Shown: positions 40,264-50,478, numbered from the stretch's first letter. The stretch is 64,000 bases of DNA from Bradyrhizobium sp. 195 (GCF_023101665.1 NZ_CP082161.1:4216001-4280000), one strand, 5' to 3'. Numbers and translations are program-made. The notes: a model not told the origin generated them from the letters alone.

Positions 40264-43200
40264 TTAGCTACACCCCGTCGTGCTGCCGCAAGTATCGCAC
40301 TTCATGCAGGTCCCATTCCGCACCAGCGTGAAGTTGCCGCACTCCGAGCACATCTCGCCCTCGTAGCCCTTGGCCTTCGCCTCGGCGCGGCGCTCGGCCT
40401 TGCTGGGGACGGCGACCGTTGCGGCGCTGCCGGCCTTGCTCCACTGGAGCTGCTCCAGCTTTTCCGTCGGCGAGAGGTCGTGCTGGACTTCCTGCTTCAG
40501 GGCAACGGCGCCTTCGAGGGCATCGCTGACGCGGGCTGACGCACCGTGCGCCAGGGCCGTGACCTTGCTGCCGCCGGAGGGCGCGCTGTCGTTGCCTTGG
40601 GTGACCGCGGCGCTGCCGCCGCGCATCACGACGAGGTTGTCGGTCCGCGAGCGGGTGAGGCCGCGCGACACCAGCTTGGAGGCGTGGTGGCCCGCGTCGC
40701 CGTCCGGCTCCTTGCCTTCCTCGACGCCCTTGCCGAGCGCGTCGAAGTTCGACTCGGTCGGATCGACATGGGCGAGGTCGAAGCGCGACATGTAGCTCAC
40801 CGCGAGCTCGCGGAAGACGTAGTCGAGGATCGAGGTCGCGTACTTGATGCTGTCGTTGCCCTGCACGGGACCCGCCGGCTCGAAGCGGGTGAAGGTGAAG
40901 GCGTCGACATATTCGTCCAGCGGCACGCCGTATTGCAGGCCCAGCGACACCGCGATGGCGAAGTTGTTGATGAAGGAGCGGAGCGCCGCGCCTTCCTTGT
41001 GCATGTCGATGAAGATCTCGCCGAGACGGCCGTCGTCATATTCGCCGGTGCGCAAGTACACCTTGTGGCCGCCGACGACCGCCTTCTGGGTGTAGCCCTT
41101 GCGTCGGTCAGGCATCTTCTCGCGCTCGCGCATCACGATGATGCGCTCGACCAGCTTCTCGACGATCTTCTCCGAGACCTGGGCGGCACGCGCCGCCATC
41201 GGCTTCTCGTAGAGTGACTCGACCGCGTCGTCCTCGTCCTCGTCATCGCTGATGAGCTGAGAGTTGAGCGGCTGGGAGAGCTTGGAGCCATCGCGATAGA
41301 GCGCGTTGGCTTTCAATGCGAGCTTCCACGACAGCATGTAGGCGGACTTGCAGTCCTCCACCGTGGCGTCGTTCGGCATGTTGATGGTCTTGGAGATCGC
41401 ACCCGAGATGAAGGGCTGCGCCGCCGCCATCATGCGGATGTGGCTCTCGACCGACAGATAGCGCTTGCCGATCTTGCCGCAAGGGTTAGCGCAGTCGAAC
41501 ACCGGATAGTGCTCGGCCTTGAGGTGCGGGGCACCTTCCACCGTCATCGCGCCGCAGATGTGGACGTTGGCCGCCTCGATCTCGCGCTTGGTGAAGCCGA
41601 CGGCCTGGAGCAGGTCGAAGCCCGGAGCCGCAATGGCTTCGGCACCGATGCCGAGCTGATCGCGGATGAAGTCTTCGCCAAAGGTCCACTTGTTGAAGGC
41701 GAACTTGATGTCGAAGGCGGTCGGCAGCGCCTTCTCGACCTTGGCGATGGCTTCATCGGTGAAGCCCTTGGCCCTGAGGGTCGAGGCGTTGATGCCGGGC
41801 GCGTTGGAGAGCGAGCCGTGGCCGACGGCGTAGGCTTCGATCTCCGCGATCTCGCTCTCGCGATAGCCGAGCGCGCGCAGCGCTGCGGGGACCGCGCGGT
41901 TGATGATCTTGAAGTAGCCGCCGCCGGCGAGCTTCTTGAACTTCACCAGCGCGAAGTCGGGCTCGATGCCGGTGGTGTCGCAATCCATGACAAGGCCGAT
42001 CGTGCCGGTCGGCGCGATCACCGTGGTCTGGGCGTTGCGATAGCCGTGCTTCTCGCCGAGCTCGAGCGCCGCATCCCAGGCCGCCTGCGCGTGGCTGACG
42101 AGGTCAGCTTGCGGGCAGGAGACGAGGTCCATCGGCACCGGGTTGACGCTGAGCGCCTCGTAGCCGGACGCTTCGCCGTGGGCGGCGCGGCGGTGGTTGC
42201 GGATCACGCGCAGCATGTGCTGGGCGTTCTTCTTGTAGCCGGGGAAGGTGCCGAGCTCGGCGGCGATCTCCGCCGAGGTCTTGTAGGTGATGCCGGTCAT
42301 CACGGCGGTCAGCGCGCCGCAGAGCGCGCGGCCTTCCTTGCTGTCATAGGGCAGGCCCATGGTCATCAAGAGGCCGCCGATATTGGCGTAGCCGAGGCCG
42401 AGCGTGCGGAACTCGTAGGAGAGCTCGGCGATCGCCTTCGACGGGAACTGCGCCATCATCACCGAGATTTCGAGCACGATGGTCCAGAGCTGGCAGAGGT
42501 GCTCGTAGCCCTCGACGTCGAAGCGCTTGGTCTCGGTGTTGTAGAACGTCAGCAGGTTTGCGGACGCCAGGTTGCACGCCGTGTCGTCCAGGAACATGTA
42601 TTCCGAGCACGGATTGGAGGCGCGGATGTCACCGGACGCCTTGCAGGTGTGCCAGTCGTTCATGGTGGTGTTGAAGTGCAGGCCCGGGTCGGCCGACGCC
42701 CAGGCGGCGTAGCCGATCTTTTCCCAGAGATCGCGCGCCTTCAGCGTCTTCGTCACCTTCTTGGAGGTGCGGGCGTTGAGATTCCAGTCGCCGTCGGTTT
42801 CCACGGCGCGCAGGAAGTCGTCCTTCAGCGAGACCGAGTTGTTGGAGTTTTGCCCGGAGACGGTGAGGTAGGCTTCGCTATCCCAGTCGGTGTCGTAGGT
42901 CTCGAACTGGATATCCTTGTAGCCCTGCTTGGCGAACTGGATGACGCGCTTGATGTAATTGTCGGGCACGAGGCTGCGGCGCGCGAGCTTGATCTCGCGG
43001 CGCAGGGCAGGGTTCTTCTCGGGGTCGAAGCAATCGTCGCCCGAGCCTTCGCAGTTGACGCAGGCCTTCAGCACCAGCTTGAGGTGCTTCTGGTTGATCT
43101 TGGATCCCGTGACGAGGGCGGCGACCTTCTGCTCCTCCTTCACCTTCCAGTCGATATAGGTCTCGATGTCGGGGTGATCGACGTCGACGACGACCATCTT

Positions 43201-44034
43201 GGCGGCGCGGCGCGTGGTGCCGCCCGACTTGATCGCGCCGGCGGCGCGGTCGCCGATCTTGAGGAAGCTCATCAGGCCGCTCGAGCGGCCGCCGCCGGAA
43301 AGCTTTTCGCCTTCGCCGCGCAGGCGCGAGAAGTTGGAGCCGGTGCCGGAGCCGTATTTGAACAGGCGGGCTTCGCGGACCCAGAGGTCCATGATGCCGC
43401 CCTCGTTGACGAGATCGTCACCGACGCCCTGGATGAAGCAGGCGTGCGGCTGCGGATGCTCGTAGGCCGACTTGGACTTGGTCAGCTTGCCGGTGAAGGG
43501 GTCGACGTAATAATGGCCCTGGCCGGGACCGTCGATGCCGTAGGCCCAGTGCAGGCCGGTGTTGAACCATTGCGGCGAGTTCGGCGCGACCATCTGCATG
43601 GCGAGCATGTAGCGGAGCTCGTCGTAGAAGGCCTGGGCGTCTTCGTCCGAGGTGAAGTAGCCGCCCTTCCAGCCCCAATAGGTCCAGCAGCCGGCGAGGC
43701 GGTCGAACACCTGCTTTGCGCTGAGTTCGCTGACATAGCGCTCCTTCTCGGGCAGCGCGGCGAGGGCGTCAGTGTCGGGCACGGAGCGCCACAGGAAGGA
43801 GGGGACGGATTCCTCCTCGACCTTCTTCAGGCGCGCGGCAACGCCCGCTTTGCGGAAATATTTCTGGGCGAGCACGTCGGAGGCAACCTGCGACCACTCG
43901 GTCGGGACCTCGACGCCGTCCATTTTGAACACGACCGAGCCGTCGGGATTGCGAATCTCCGACGTGGTCAGGCGGAAATCGATTCCCGCGTAAGGTGACT
44001 GTCCCTGGGTGGTGTGGCGCCGCTCAATCCGCAT
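40264..44034 (-). CDS. nrdJ: Adenosylcobalamin-dependent (class II) ribonucleotide reductase
   Basis: A 1256-residue enzyme that reduces ribonucleotides to deoxyribonucleotides using B12 and no oxygen. The catalytic barrel includes [49 protein letters not shown] with active-site Cys and Glu, and [23 protein letters not shown]. The C-terminal tail has the zinc-ribbon-like [18 protein letters not shown]...CGSTTGC that re-reduces the active site. The start [15 protein letters not shown] at 44034 matches the usual N-terminus; the longer frame to 44262 is leader. Length is normal for the alphaproteobacterial type. Confidence 0.96.
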   Translation of the reverse strand: MRIERRHTTQGQSPYAGIDFRLTTSEIRNPDGSVVFKMDGVEVPTEWSQVASDVLAQKYFRKAGVAARLKKVEEESVPSFLWRSVPDTDALAALPEKERYVSELSAKQVFDRLAGCWTYWGWKGGYFTSDEDAQAFYDELRYMLAMQMVAPNSPQWFNTGLHWAYGIDGPGQGHYYVDPFTGKLTKSKSAYEHPQPHACFIQGVGDDLVNEGGIMDLWVREARLFKYGSGTGSNFSRLRGEGEKLSGGGRSSGLMSFLKIGDRAAGAIKSGGTTRRAAKMVVVDVDHPDIETYIDWKVKEEQKVAALVTGSKINQKHLKLVLKACVNCEGSGDDCFDPEKNPALRREIKLARRSLVPDNYIKRVIQFAKQGYKDIQFETYDTDWDSEAYLTVSGQNSNNSVSLKDDFLRAVETDGDWNLNARTSKKVTKTLKARDLWEKIGYAAWASADPGLHFNTTMNDWHTCKASGDIRASNPCSEYMFLDDTACNLASANLLTFYNTETKRFDVEGYEHLCQLWTIVLEISVMMAQFPSKAIAELSYEFRTLGLGYANIGGLLMTMGLPYDSKEGRALCGALTAVMTGITYKTSAEIAAELGTFPGYKKNAQHMLRVIRNHRRAAHGEASGYEALSVNPVPMDLVSCPQADLVSHAQAAWDAALELGEKHGYRNAQTTVIAPTGTIGLVMDCDTTGIEPDFALVKFKKLAGGGYFKIINRAVPAALRALGYRESEIAEIEAYAVGHGSLSNAPGINASTLRAKGFTDEAIAKVEKALPTAFDIKFAFNKWTFGEDFIRDQLGIGAEAIAAPGFDLLQAVGFTKREIEAANVHICGAMTVEGAPHLKAEHYPVFDCANPCGKIGKRYLSVESHIRMMAAAQPFISGAISKTINMPNDATVEDCKSAYMLSWKLALKANALYRDGSKLSQPLNSQLISDDEDEDDAVESLYEKPMAARAAQVSEKIVEKLVERIIVMREREKMPDRRKGYTQKAVVGGHKVYLRTGEYDDGRLGEIFIDMHKEGAALRSFINNFAIAVSLGLQYGVPLDEYVDAFTFTRFEPAGPVQGNDSIKYATSILDYVFRELAVSYMSRFDLAHVDPTESNFDALGKGVEEGKEPDGDAGHHASKLVSRGLTRSRTDNLVVMRGGSAAVTQGNDSAPSGGSKVTALAHGASARVSDALEGAVALKQEVQHDLSPTEKLEQLQWSKAGSAATVAVPSKAERRAEAKAKGYEGEMCSECGNFTLVRNGTCMKCDTCGSTTGCS

Positions 44035-44452
44035 GGTCTTGCCCCGTCCTTTTCTTTGACCGGTCCCGCCCCTCGTTGAAGGCGTGCCGGGTCGACATTT
44101 CGTTTCGCGAGTCCTTTTGGCCGTTCGGCCTTGGGCATCGCAGTTCAGCCGGTGGACCCGGCCCTTGTTCTCCCGACGCGATTCTTCGATGCGTGCATCG
44201 ATCATCCGCCGGCATGTCCAGACACATCCGCCCCCAAGGGGATGGGCCCGACATGCGTTCAACGCCCCACAGTCACTTCAACAATTGCCATGCGAGCCTG
44301 TTGCCGGCCCGTTCTGGCGCCCGAAAAGTCCGCTATCCGAGGGCAGACAAGCCCTCATCCGCTGCCTTTGGCTGGCGGGCGGAGTGTCGATTTGCGAGAC
44401 CCTTTGGGGGAGTGCCGGCGGGACGCAAACTCACTCGCGCCGAACGGACCGA
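44035..44452 (-). other. Long nrdJ leader, no gene recognised
   Basis: If the promoter at 44453-44481 is used, nrdJ mRNA has a leader of about 410 bases. It has several inverted repeats (for example GGCCGAACGGCC near 44125) but no visible B12-box (AGYCMGGAGACCTGCC-like), so a cobalamin riboswitch is not supported. The open frame across it has poor coding character. Confidence 0.4.
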
Positions 44453-44522
44453 AAGCTAGGACTCTCCGTTGCGCCCGTCAAGAACTAGTGCGAGTTCCTG
44501 AATCAAATACTAAATATGGTGG
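44453..44522 (-). promoter_or_regulatory. nrdJ promoter with NrdR-box-like site
   Basis: On the minus strand TTGACG (44481-44476), 17 bases, then TAGCTT (44458-44453) fit a promoter. ATACTAAATATGGTGG (44507-44522, + strand) agrees with the NrdR consensus ACACWATATATWGTGT at 12 of 16 positions and lies 25 bp upstream of the -35. Only one box is seen, whereas NrdR sites usually come in pairs. Confidence 0.4.
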
Positions 44523-44795
44523 ATTGCGGGGGATAACAGGGGGTAAGCCCGCGCCTGTTGTGGAGCCAAGTATCAGTGAGTCCTCAGGGATTCCCAACCG
44601 AAAAAATTTGCATCCCGTGGTGATGCGGATGCTTCATCCCGCTGTTCACAGGGCAGGTATATTTTTGGGCAATGGGGTTGCGTCAGCAGGACTCACGTAG
44701 CCCTACGGAAGCCGAGGGCAGGCATGTCCGCCGCGGTGGTGGTTTGGGCCGCGAATCCGCGCCAAGCTGGCGCTCGATTTTGCCGGACTGCCCTC

Positions 44796-45692
44796 ATGCT
44801 TGATTCGACCCGCCGGGATGCGCGACCGCGCATCGCCCCGGCCGGCCTGATGTTCCTCGCCATCACCTCGATCGGCTGGGGCTTCAATTGGCCGGTGACG
44901 AAATTCCTGCTCTCCGAGCTGCCGCCGCTGACGCTCCGTGGCGTCACCGGGGTGCTGGGCGCGCTGCTGCTCGCAGGCCTGGCGGTCATGCGCCGGCAGA
45001 GCCTCAAGGTGGAGCCGGGCATCTGGCCGCGCCTCATCACCGCTGCCGTCCTCAACGTCACCGGCTGGATGGTGCTGATGGGCCTGGCGCTGCTCTGGCT
45101 GCCGGCGAGCGAGGCGGCGCTGATCGCCTACACGATGCCGGTCTGGGCCTCGATCATCGCCTGGCCGGTGCTGGGCGAGCGGCCGACGCTGCTCCGCACG
45201 CTGGGGCTGGTGATGGCCTTTGTCGGGCTCGCCTCGATCATGGGCGGCAACGGCGTCACCGCCAGCGTCGAGAAAGCGCCCGGAATCATCATGGCGCTGT
45301 GCGGCGCGCTCGGCTTTGCCATCGGCACGGTATTCTCGAAGCGGTACCCGATCCATCTGCCGCCGATCACAGCCGCGGCCTGGCAGATCGGGATCGGCTG
45401 CCTGCCGATCTCGATCATCGGCCTCTTAGTCGAGACCACGCATCTGTCAAACGTGACGCCGCTCGGCTGGTGGCTGCTGGTCTATTCGACGGTGGTGCAG
45501 TTCTGCATCGCCTATGTCAGCTGGTTCGCAGCATTGGCCCGCCTGCCGGCCTCCGTCGCTGCGATCGGCACCATGGCGGTGCCCGTGATCGGCGTCGTCG
45601 CCTCCGCGATCGCGCTGCATGAGCCGCTGGGCCCGGGGCAGATCGCGGCGCTGGTCTTTACGCTCGCGGCCGTGGTGCTGGCGACGCGGTGA
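44796..45692 (+). CDS. EamA/DMT family transporter
   Basis: A 298-residue protein with ten hydrophobic segments in two EamA repeats. Typical features are SIGWGFNWPVTKFLL in helix 1, IAYTMPVWASIIAWPVLGERPT at the end of repeat 1, and MAVPVIGVVASAIALHEPLGP at the end of repeat 2. The ATG at 44796 is preferred; an in-frame ATG at 44724 would add 24 residues. Substrate unknown. It is divergent from nrdJ. Confidence 0.87.
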   Translation: MLDSTRRDARPRIAPAGLMFLAITSIGWGFNWPVTKFLLSELPPLTLRGVTGVLGALLLAGLAVMRRQSLKVEPGIWPRLITAAVLNVTGWMVLMGLALLWLPASEAALIAYTMPVWASIIAWPVLGERPTLLRTLGLVMAFVGLASIMGGNGVTASVEKAPGIIMALCGALGFAIGTVFSKRYPIHLPPITAAAWQIGIGCLPISIIGLLVETTHLSNVTPLGWWLLVYSTVVQFCIAYVSWFAALARLPASVAAIGTMAVPVIGVVASAIALHEPLGPGQIAALVFTLAAVVLATR

Positions 45693-45711
45693 GCGTGGCA
45701 ACGTGTCGTCC

Positions 45712-45795
45712 GTAGGATGGGTAGAGCGCAGCGAAACCCATCAATTCTGGCCGCGCGGCGAGACGATGGGTTTCGCTGCGCTCTACCCATCCTAC
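45712..45795. repeat. Palindromic repeat, family C copy 4
   Basis: GTAGGATGGGTAGAGCGCAG is mirrored by GCTGCGCTCTACCCATCCTAC; the centre differs from copies 1-3. It separates the stops of two converging genes and may terminate both. Confidence 0.85.
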
Positions 45796-45799
45796 GATG

Positions 45800-48046
45800 T
45801 TAGCTCACCCCGCCCAGCGCCTTCCTGATCATCTCCGCGAGCTGGTTGCGGCGGTAGGGCTTTGTCAGCAACATCACGCCATCGTCGAGCTTGCCGTGGT
45901 GGACGATGGCGTTGTCGGTGTAGCCGGAGGTGTAGAGCACCTTCACGCCGGGCCGGCGCTTGGCCACCTCTTCGGCGAGGTCGCGCCCGCTCATGCCGCC
46001 GGGGATGACGACGTCGGTGAACAGCAGATCAAACGGCTCGCCGGCGTCGATCAATTCGAGCGCGGCCTTGCCGTCGGGCGCGGCCACCGTCCTGTAGCCC
46101 AGGCTCTGGAGCTGTGCGGTGACGAAGTTGCGCACGAGATTGTCGTCTTCGACGACGAAGATGGTCTCGGCGCCGCCTTCGGCCTGCGGCGCGAGGGCAG
46201 CGGCGACATCCGTCGTGCCTTCGCCCGGCGGCAGATAGAGCTTGATCGTGGTGCCGTGGCCTTCTTCGCTGTAGATCTTGATGTGACCGCCGGACTGCTT
46301 GACGAAGCCGTAGACCATGGAGAGGCCGAGGCCGCTTCCCTTGCCGACCTCCTTGGTGGTGAAGAAGGGCTCGAACGCCTTTTGCTGAGTCTCCACGGAC
46401 ATGCCGGTGCCGGTGTCGCTGACGGCGAGCATGACGTAGGGACCGGCCACAACGTCGGCATTGGCCTGCGCATAGGCCTCGTCCAGCACGGCGCGGTGAG
46501 TCTCCAGCAGCAGCTTGCCGCCGTTCGGCATGGCGTCGCGCGCGTTGATCGCCATGTTGAGCACGGCATTGGTGAGCCGGGACGGATCGATGTGGGCGGT
46601 CATCGGCCCCGGTTCCAGCACGGTCTCGATCTGGATCTGCTCGCCGAGGGTGGGGCGCAGGAGTTTTGCGATGTCCGCGATCGCAGCGTTGATCTCGACG
46701 TTGCGCGGCTGCAGCGGCTGCCGGCGCGCAAAGGCGAGCAGATGCTGGATCAGCTCGGCGCAACGCTCGGCGGCATCGTCGATCAGCCGCGCCGCGCGCT
46801 GGAGCTCGGGCTGCTGTTTCAGGCTCGCTACCAGCGTCTCGGTGTTGCCGGAGATCACGGTCAGCATGTTGTTGAAGTCGTGCGCGACGCCGCCGGTCAG
46901 CTTGCCGATCGCATCCAGCTTCTGCGACTGGTACAGCTGTCGCTCAGTCTCGCGCGACATGGTCGCGTCGTGATAGACCAGCACCGCGCCGGAGATGTTG
47001 CCTTGTCCGTCCAGCATCGGCCGGCCGCTGATCATGAGGTGGCGGGGAGGATTGCCGCTGTGCGGGCGGACGATCATCTCCAGATTCTCAAACTTCTCGC
47101 CGCGCAGCACGCGCACCGAGGGCAGCTCGTCGGCCTTCATCGGCGTGACGCCGTCGCCCTGAAACACGTCCGACAGCGCGCGCAGATTGCGCAGGTTCAT
47201 GCCGGTGCGATGCAACAGCATGCGCTCCGCGGCCGGATTGGACAGCAGGACATTGCCGTCGGCGTCGATGACCAGCACCGCCTCCGCCATGCTGTGAAAC
47301 GTACTTTGCAGCACGTTGACCGACAGGCGCAGCTCGTCATGCGCGGTGACCAGGTGCTCCGTGCGTTCGGCCACCGCCGCGGCAAGTGCCTCCTTGGCGG
47401 CCGTGGTCTCGGTCAGCGTGCTCTGGAGCTGCACCGTCGCGCGCTGGCTCTCGCGCATCACCAGCGCGACCAGCAACAGGATCAGCACGGCGCCGGCGAC
47501 GTCGATGCCGAGCAGCACGACGCCGGTGCGACGCGAATCCTGGGAGCGCGCTGCGAGCAGGCGTTCTTCCTCCGCGCTCAGATGGTCGAGATTGCCCATC
47601 ACCGTGTCCATAAGGCCGCGGCCCTCGGCCTTGCCGTTGAGCGCGGCAATGCCGGCCTCGTCGTTCGCGGCGCGCAGGCGCATCGCGGTCGCGGCGATCT
47701 CGACCCGGCGCAGCGCCAGCGGCTCGGTGCCCTCGAGGAGCGCGACCTGATCGGGGTTGTCGCGCACGCCGCGCTTGAGGTCGGCGAGGGCCGGCGCGAT
47801 CTGGGCGTGGACGGATTCGAATTCGCTGCTGAAGGCCGAACTGCGGTACAGTTCAAAGCCGCGCGCGGCACTCTCGGAGCGGCGCAGCAGCACGCGCAGA
47901 TCGGAGATCTTCTTCTGCACCTGGACGGTATGATTGATCCACGCCGCGTCGGACCGCGACTTGACGTCGAGGGCGATCGAGGCTGCGGTGATGATCAGGA
48001 GGATGGCAAGTCCAGCACCGAGAATGACGCGCTGCGTTGGAATCAA
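45800..48046 (-). CDS. CHASE3-PAS hybrid sensor histidine kinase with receiver domain
   Basis: A 748-residue membrane kinase. Two membrane helices (VILGAGLAILLIITAASIAL and TGVVLLGIDVAGAVLILLLV) flank a CHASE3 domain (residues about 40-175). A PAS domain (MAEAVLVIDADGNVLLSNPAAERML), HisKA (GKLTGGVAHDFNNMLTVI with phospho-His), HATPase (NMAINARDAMPNGG, DTGTGM, GSGLGLSMVYG) and a C-terminal receiver (VVEDDNLVR, LLFTDVVIPGG, TKPY) follow. The TTG at 48046 overlaps the upstream receiver stop as TTGA; an ATG at 48094 is the alternative. Confidence 0.9.
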   Translation of the reverse strand: MIPTQRVILGAGLAILLIITAASIALDVKSRSDAAWINHTVQVQKKISDLRVLLRRSESAARGFELYRSSAFSSEFESVHAQIAPALADLKRGVRDNPDQVALLEGTEPLALRRVEIAATAMRLRAANDEAGIAALNGKAEGRGLMDTVMGNLDHLSAEEERLLAARSQDSRRTGVVLLGIDVAGAVLILLLVALVMRESQRATVQLQSTLTETTAAKEALAAAVAERTEHLVTAHDELRLSVNVLQSTFHSMAEAVLVIDADGNVLLSNPAAERMLLHRTGMNLRNLRALSDVFQGDGVTPMKADELPSVRVLRGEKFENLEMIVRPHSGNPPRHLMISGRPMLDGQGNISGAVLVYHDATMSRETERQLYQSQKLDAIGKLTGGVAHDFNNMLTVISGNTETLVASLKQQPELQRAARLIDDAAERCAELIQHLLAFARRQPLQPRNVEINAAIADIAKLLRPTLGEQIQIETVLEPGPMTAHIDPSRLTNAVLNMAINARDAMPNGGKLLLETHRAVLDEAYAQANADVVAGPYVMLAVSDTGTGMSVETQQKAFEPFFTTKEVGKGSGLGLSMVYGFVKQSGGHIKIYSEEGHGTTIKLYLPPGEGTTDVAAALAPQAEGGAETIFVVEDDNLVRNFVTAQLQSLGYRTVAAPDGKAALELIDAGEPFDLLFTDVVIPGGMSGRDLAEEVAKRRPGVKVLYTSGYTDNAIVHHGKLDDGVMLLTKPYRRNQLAEMIRKALGGVS

Positions 48047-48459
48047 GGGACTTCTTTCTTGTCCTTCGGCTGCGCGCTCTCGCCCGTGAGGCATTCCCGG
48101 ATCGTGGTCAGCAACGCTTCGGGCGTGAACGGCTTGCGCAGGCAGCGCGTTGCGCCGAGCTCCAGCGCCATGCGGAGGAAATCGGGAGAGGGCGAGGCGG
48201 ATGAGGCGAAGGCGTAGCCGGACATCGCGATCAGCGGAGTAGCCGGCGCGCGCTCATGGAAGATGCGGATGGACTCGAAGCCGCGCATATGCGGCATGAA
48301 GATGTCAACCAGCATCACCTCAAAGGCCTGCGCTTCCAGCGCAGCCAGTCCTGTTTCGCCACCGTCGGCCAGCGTGACGTCGAAGCCCTGACGTTGGAGG
48401 AGGACCTCGATGGTCGCGCCGACCATCGGATCGTCATCAACCACGAGAACACGCGGCAT
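48043..48459 (-). CDS. Single-domain response regulator
   Basis: A 138-residue receiver domain with no output domain. The acidic pocket is VVDDDP, the phospho-acceptor Asp is in VMLVDIFMPHM, the Thr/Ser is MSGYA, and the Lys is in LRKPFTPE. GGGAAG precedes the ATG at 48459. It overlaps the hybrid kinase gene by 4 bp, so the two form an operon and probably a phosphorelay. Confidence 0.9.
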   Translation of the reverse strand: MPRVLVVDDDPMVGATIEVLLQRQGFDVTLADGGETGLAALEAQAFEVMLVDIFMPHMRGFESIRIFHERAPATPLIAMSGYAFASSASPSPDFLRMALELGATRCLRKPFTPEALLTTIRECLTGESAQPKDKKEVP

Positions 48460-48774
48460 GACACTTCCCAGCAATCGAAGTCCCCACGACGGTGATACAG
48501 GTGAATCGCGCACCGGGTCAATTTTGGATTGGATCAGGGTAGATATGCACGGTGCGGTGCATAGGATGAAGCGGGTTCCACGGGGCTGAGCCCGCTCAGG
48601 CCGTCTGCGCACGGGCGACAGCGCGCGACACGCGAGTTGCGAGCAGATTCGATGAGGTTGAATCAAACTCGAAGGGGCAAGGCACGACGAATCCGAACGG
48701 CAAGAGGCCGTTCAAGACATCGTCGCTGCTTTTTCCAAGCTCTTGGATAAGTCCGCGCGTCACCATCGCGCTCG
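48460..48774. other. Intergenic stretch without a recognised gene
   Basis: It contains the promoter region of the receiver-kinase operon and sequence with short direct GAAGGGGCAAGG/AACGGCAAGAGG elements. No ORF with a ribosome site was found on either strand. Confidence 0.35.
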
Positions 48775-48808
48775 AAGGGCGGCGCCGGCCATCACCGGCG
48801 CCGCCCTT
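48775..48808 (-). terminator. Terminator hairpin of the BA14K gene
   Basis: AAGGGCGGCGCCGG and CCGGCGCCGCCCTT pair perfectly over 14 bp around CCATCA, 32 bp after the BA14K stop on the minus strand. It lacks a long U tract on that strand (TCGAG follows), so efficiency is uncertain. Confidence 0.65.
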
Positions 48809-48839
48809 GCGAGGTGTCGCATCGATCGTTCAGGCCGCC

Positions 48840-49493
48840 TTACGGGCAGGGATGCCGCTGGCCGTCATAACCGAGATAGGTGCCCGAAGCGGGGTCATAG
48901 GATCTGTAGCGCTGCGCGCAATAGGCTGCATCGCCGCCGCCATCGGGGACCACCGCCACTGTCGGCTCATCATAGTAGCTGCCATAGTAGTAGGGATCAT
49001 CGTAATAGCTGCCGCCGTAATAGGCGTACGAGCCGAGGCCGCCGATCGCTGCCCCCGCCGCGAAGCCGGGCCAGAATCCGCCGCGACGATGATGGTGATG
49101 CCAGCCACCGCCGTTCCAGTTGCCGCTGCGGCCTTGCCAGGTGCCGCCTGCAAAGTTGCGGCTGACGCCACCGGTGAAGGACGTGCCGCCGCTCGGACGT
49201 ACCGCTGGGCCGGCCGCGAAGTTGCCGCCACCTCCGTGGAACGCGGGGCCGCCGCCCATCCGTGCTCCGCCGCCACTGAAGCCGCCGCCGCCCATGCGCG
49301 CGCCACCGCCACCACCGAAATGAGCGCCGCCGCCGCCACCGCCGATGTGAGCGCCGCCACCACCGCCGCCGATGTGGGCACCACCACCGCCCCCACGGCC
49401 GCCGCCGCCGGGCCCCTGTGCGAAGCTCGGGGAGGTCATGGGTAAAACGAGCGCCAGCGCTGCGGCGGCGCTCAAAACTTTCAGACTGTTCAT
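48840..49493 (-). CDS. BA14K family protein with Gly-rich repeats
   Basis: A 217-residue exported protein. After a signal peptide (MNSLKVLSAAAALALVLP...FAQ) come five or more GGGGG(A/G)-H/R-(I/F/M)GG repeats, a WHHHHRRGGFWPGF segment, one short hydrophobic stretch (GFAAGAAIGGLGSYAYYGG) and a C-terminal BA14K motif YCAQRYRSYDPASGTYLGYDG. BA14K proteins of Brucella are immunoreactive and lectin-like. AAAGGAG precedes the ATG at 49493. Confidence 0.85.
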   Translation of the reverse strand: MNSLKVLSAAAALALVLPMTSPSFAQGPGGGGRGGGGGAHIGGGGGGAHIGGGGGGAHFGGGGGARMGGGGFSGGGARMGGGPAFHGGGGNFAAGPAVRPSGGTSFTGGVSRNFAGGTWQGRSGNWNGGGWHHHHRRGGFWPGFAAGAAIGGLGSYAYYGGSYYDDPYYYGSYYDEPTVAVVPDGGGDAAYCAQRYRSYDPASGTYLGYDGQRHPCP

Positions 49494-49738
49494 GGTCAAA
49501 CTCCTTTCCCGGAAGCAAACCCTATGAAAGGGCTGGGGTTCCTGGGATCACGCCGGTTTGCGTGTGACCAGAAGCCTCGCTCGCGATCCCTGTACCCGGC
49601 ATGAACGGATCGCGTCCGATTTGCGGCAGCCTTTGTGTTGCGGCCGCGCATTTGGGGACGAGTACCGCGGCCCCCGCCGAACTGGACATTTCGCCGCCCG
49701 GATGGCATCAGGGCCCGACGAAGCAGGGCCCTTGCCGC

Positions 49739-50146
49739 ATGAAACAATTCTTCCTCAAGTTCTTCACCTGGTGGAATGGCCAGACTTTTGGCACCCAACT
49801 CTGGACCAAGCGGTACGGGGAGCTGGTCGGCCAGGATGAGCAGGGCAATCTCTACTATCGCACCCGCGGCGGGGCGGTCGATCCGACCCTCGGCTTCGAG
49901 CGGCGCTGGGTGGTCTACAACGGCTATGCCGAAGCGAGCCGGATCCCGCCGTCCTGGCACGGTTGGATCCATCATGTCGTCGATGTGCCGCCGACCGAGG
50001 CCAACTACCAGCCACGCGAGTGGGAAAAGCCGCACCTGCCCAATCTCACCGGCACGGCAAAGGCCTATCGTCCATCCGGCTCGACCCTTGCCAGCGGCAA
50101 GCGGCCGAAGGCGACCGGCGACTATCAGCCCTGGACGCCTGGCTAG
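49739..50146 (+). CDS. NADH:ubiquinone oxidoreductase subunit NDUFA12 family
   Basis: A 135-residue accessory subunit of respiratory complex I, found in alphaproteobacteria and mitochondria. Diagnostic parts are WWNGQTFGTQLWTKRYGELVG, DEQGNLYYRTRGG, RRWVVYNGYAEASRIPPSWHGWIHH and the ending WEKPHLPNLTGT...YQPWTPG. In related genomes it is usually next to DUF2155 and aat; here 5 kb of other genes lie between. Confidence 0.95.
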   Translation: MKQFFLKFFTWWNGQTFGTQLWTKRYGELVGQDEQGNLYYRTRGGAVDPTLGFERRWVVYNGYAEASRIPPSWHGWIHHVVDVPPTEANYQPREWEKPHLPNLTGTAKAYRPSGSTLASGKRPKATGDYQPWTPG

Positions 50147-50280
50147 TCTTTCGGCCTCCGCGATCTTCATCGTCAAATTGGATGCATGCGCATCCGCCGC
50201 ACCTTGCTGTGGACAATGGGAACAGCGGGGACGGCGGTTGCACGGTCGTTGCGCCAACGCGGGCGATGCGGCTCAATAAT

Positions 50281-50478
50281 CCCATCTTACGGAGATGGGA
50301 GACCATCGCGTTCGGTTCGGGCAACAGTTCGCGACTGTCCCGAAATGCAGCGGCCGCCGACCAGGACTCGATCGGGAGATAGGCCCCCGATCTGGAAGCT
50401 CCGAAATCGCCCGATGAAATGTGCAGCCGTCGTAAGACAGGAAAGGCCGCTTGGGAAACCGAGCGGCCTTTTTCTTTG
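50281..50478 (+). ncRNA. Candidate structured RNA with terminator
   Basis: Four hairpins follow one another: CCCATCT/AGATGGG (50281-50299); TTCGGG-ACAGT/ACTGT-CCCGAA (50316-50344); GATCGGG/CCCGATC (50370-50392); and a terminator AAGGCCGCT/AGCGGCCTT (50443-50470) followed by TTTCTTT. An AATAAT at 50275-50280 could be a -10. No coding frame fits the region. It could be an independent RNA or the long 3' end of the NDUFA12 transcript. No known family was recognised. Confidence 0.45.
50442..50478 (+). terminator. Rho-independent terminator
   Basis: AAGGCCGCT and AGCGGCCTT form a 9-bp stem around TGGGAAACCG, followed by TTTCTTT. It is the strongest terminator of the 50 kb region and points to + strand transcription. 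Confidence 0.8.

Noticed and set aside
41440..43998. 852-codon open frame on the + strand opposite nrdJ
   Set aside because: It is an antisense shadow of a long high-GC gene. The product is Arg/Gly/Val-rich with no domain, and nrdJ motifs on the other strand are unmistakable.
44035..44452. Cobalamin riboswitch ahead of the B12-dependent reductase
   Set aside because: I looked for the B12-box and the flanking GCCACTG-type elements on the minus strand and saw none.
45797..48217. 806-codon open frame opposite the hybrid kinase
   Set aside because: Same cause: codon-position bias of the kinase keeps the opposite frame open. The kinase frame has complete catalytic motifs.
49601..49739. In-frame extension of NDUFA12 to 49601
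   Set aside because: The conserved family begins at MKQFFLKFFTWWNGQTFG and the extension is Arg/Pro-rich with no homology that I recognise.
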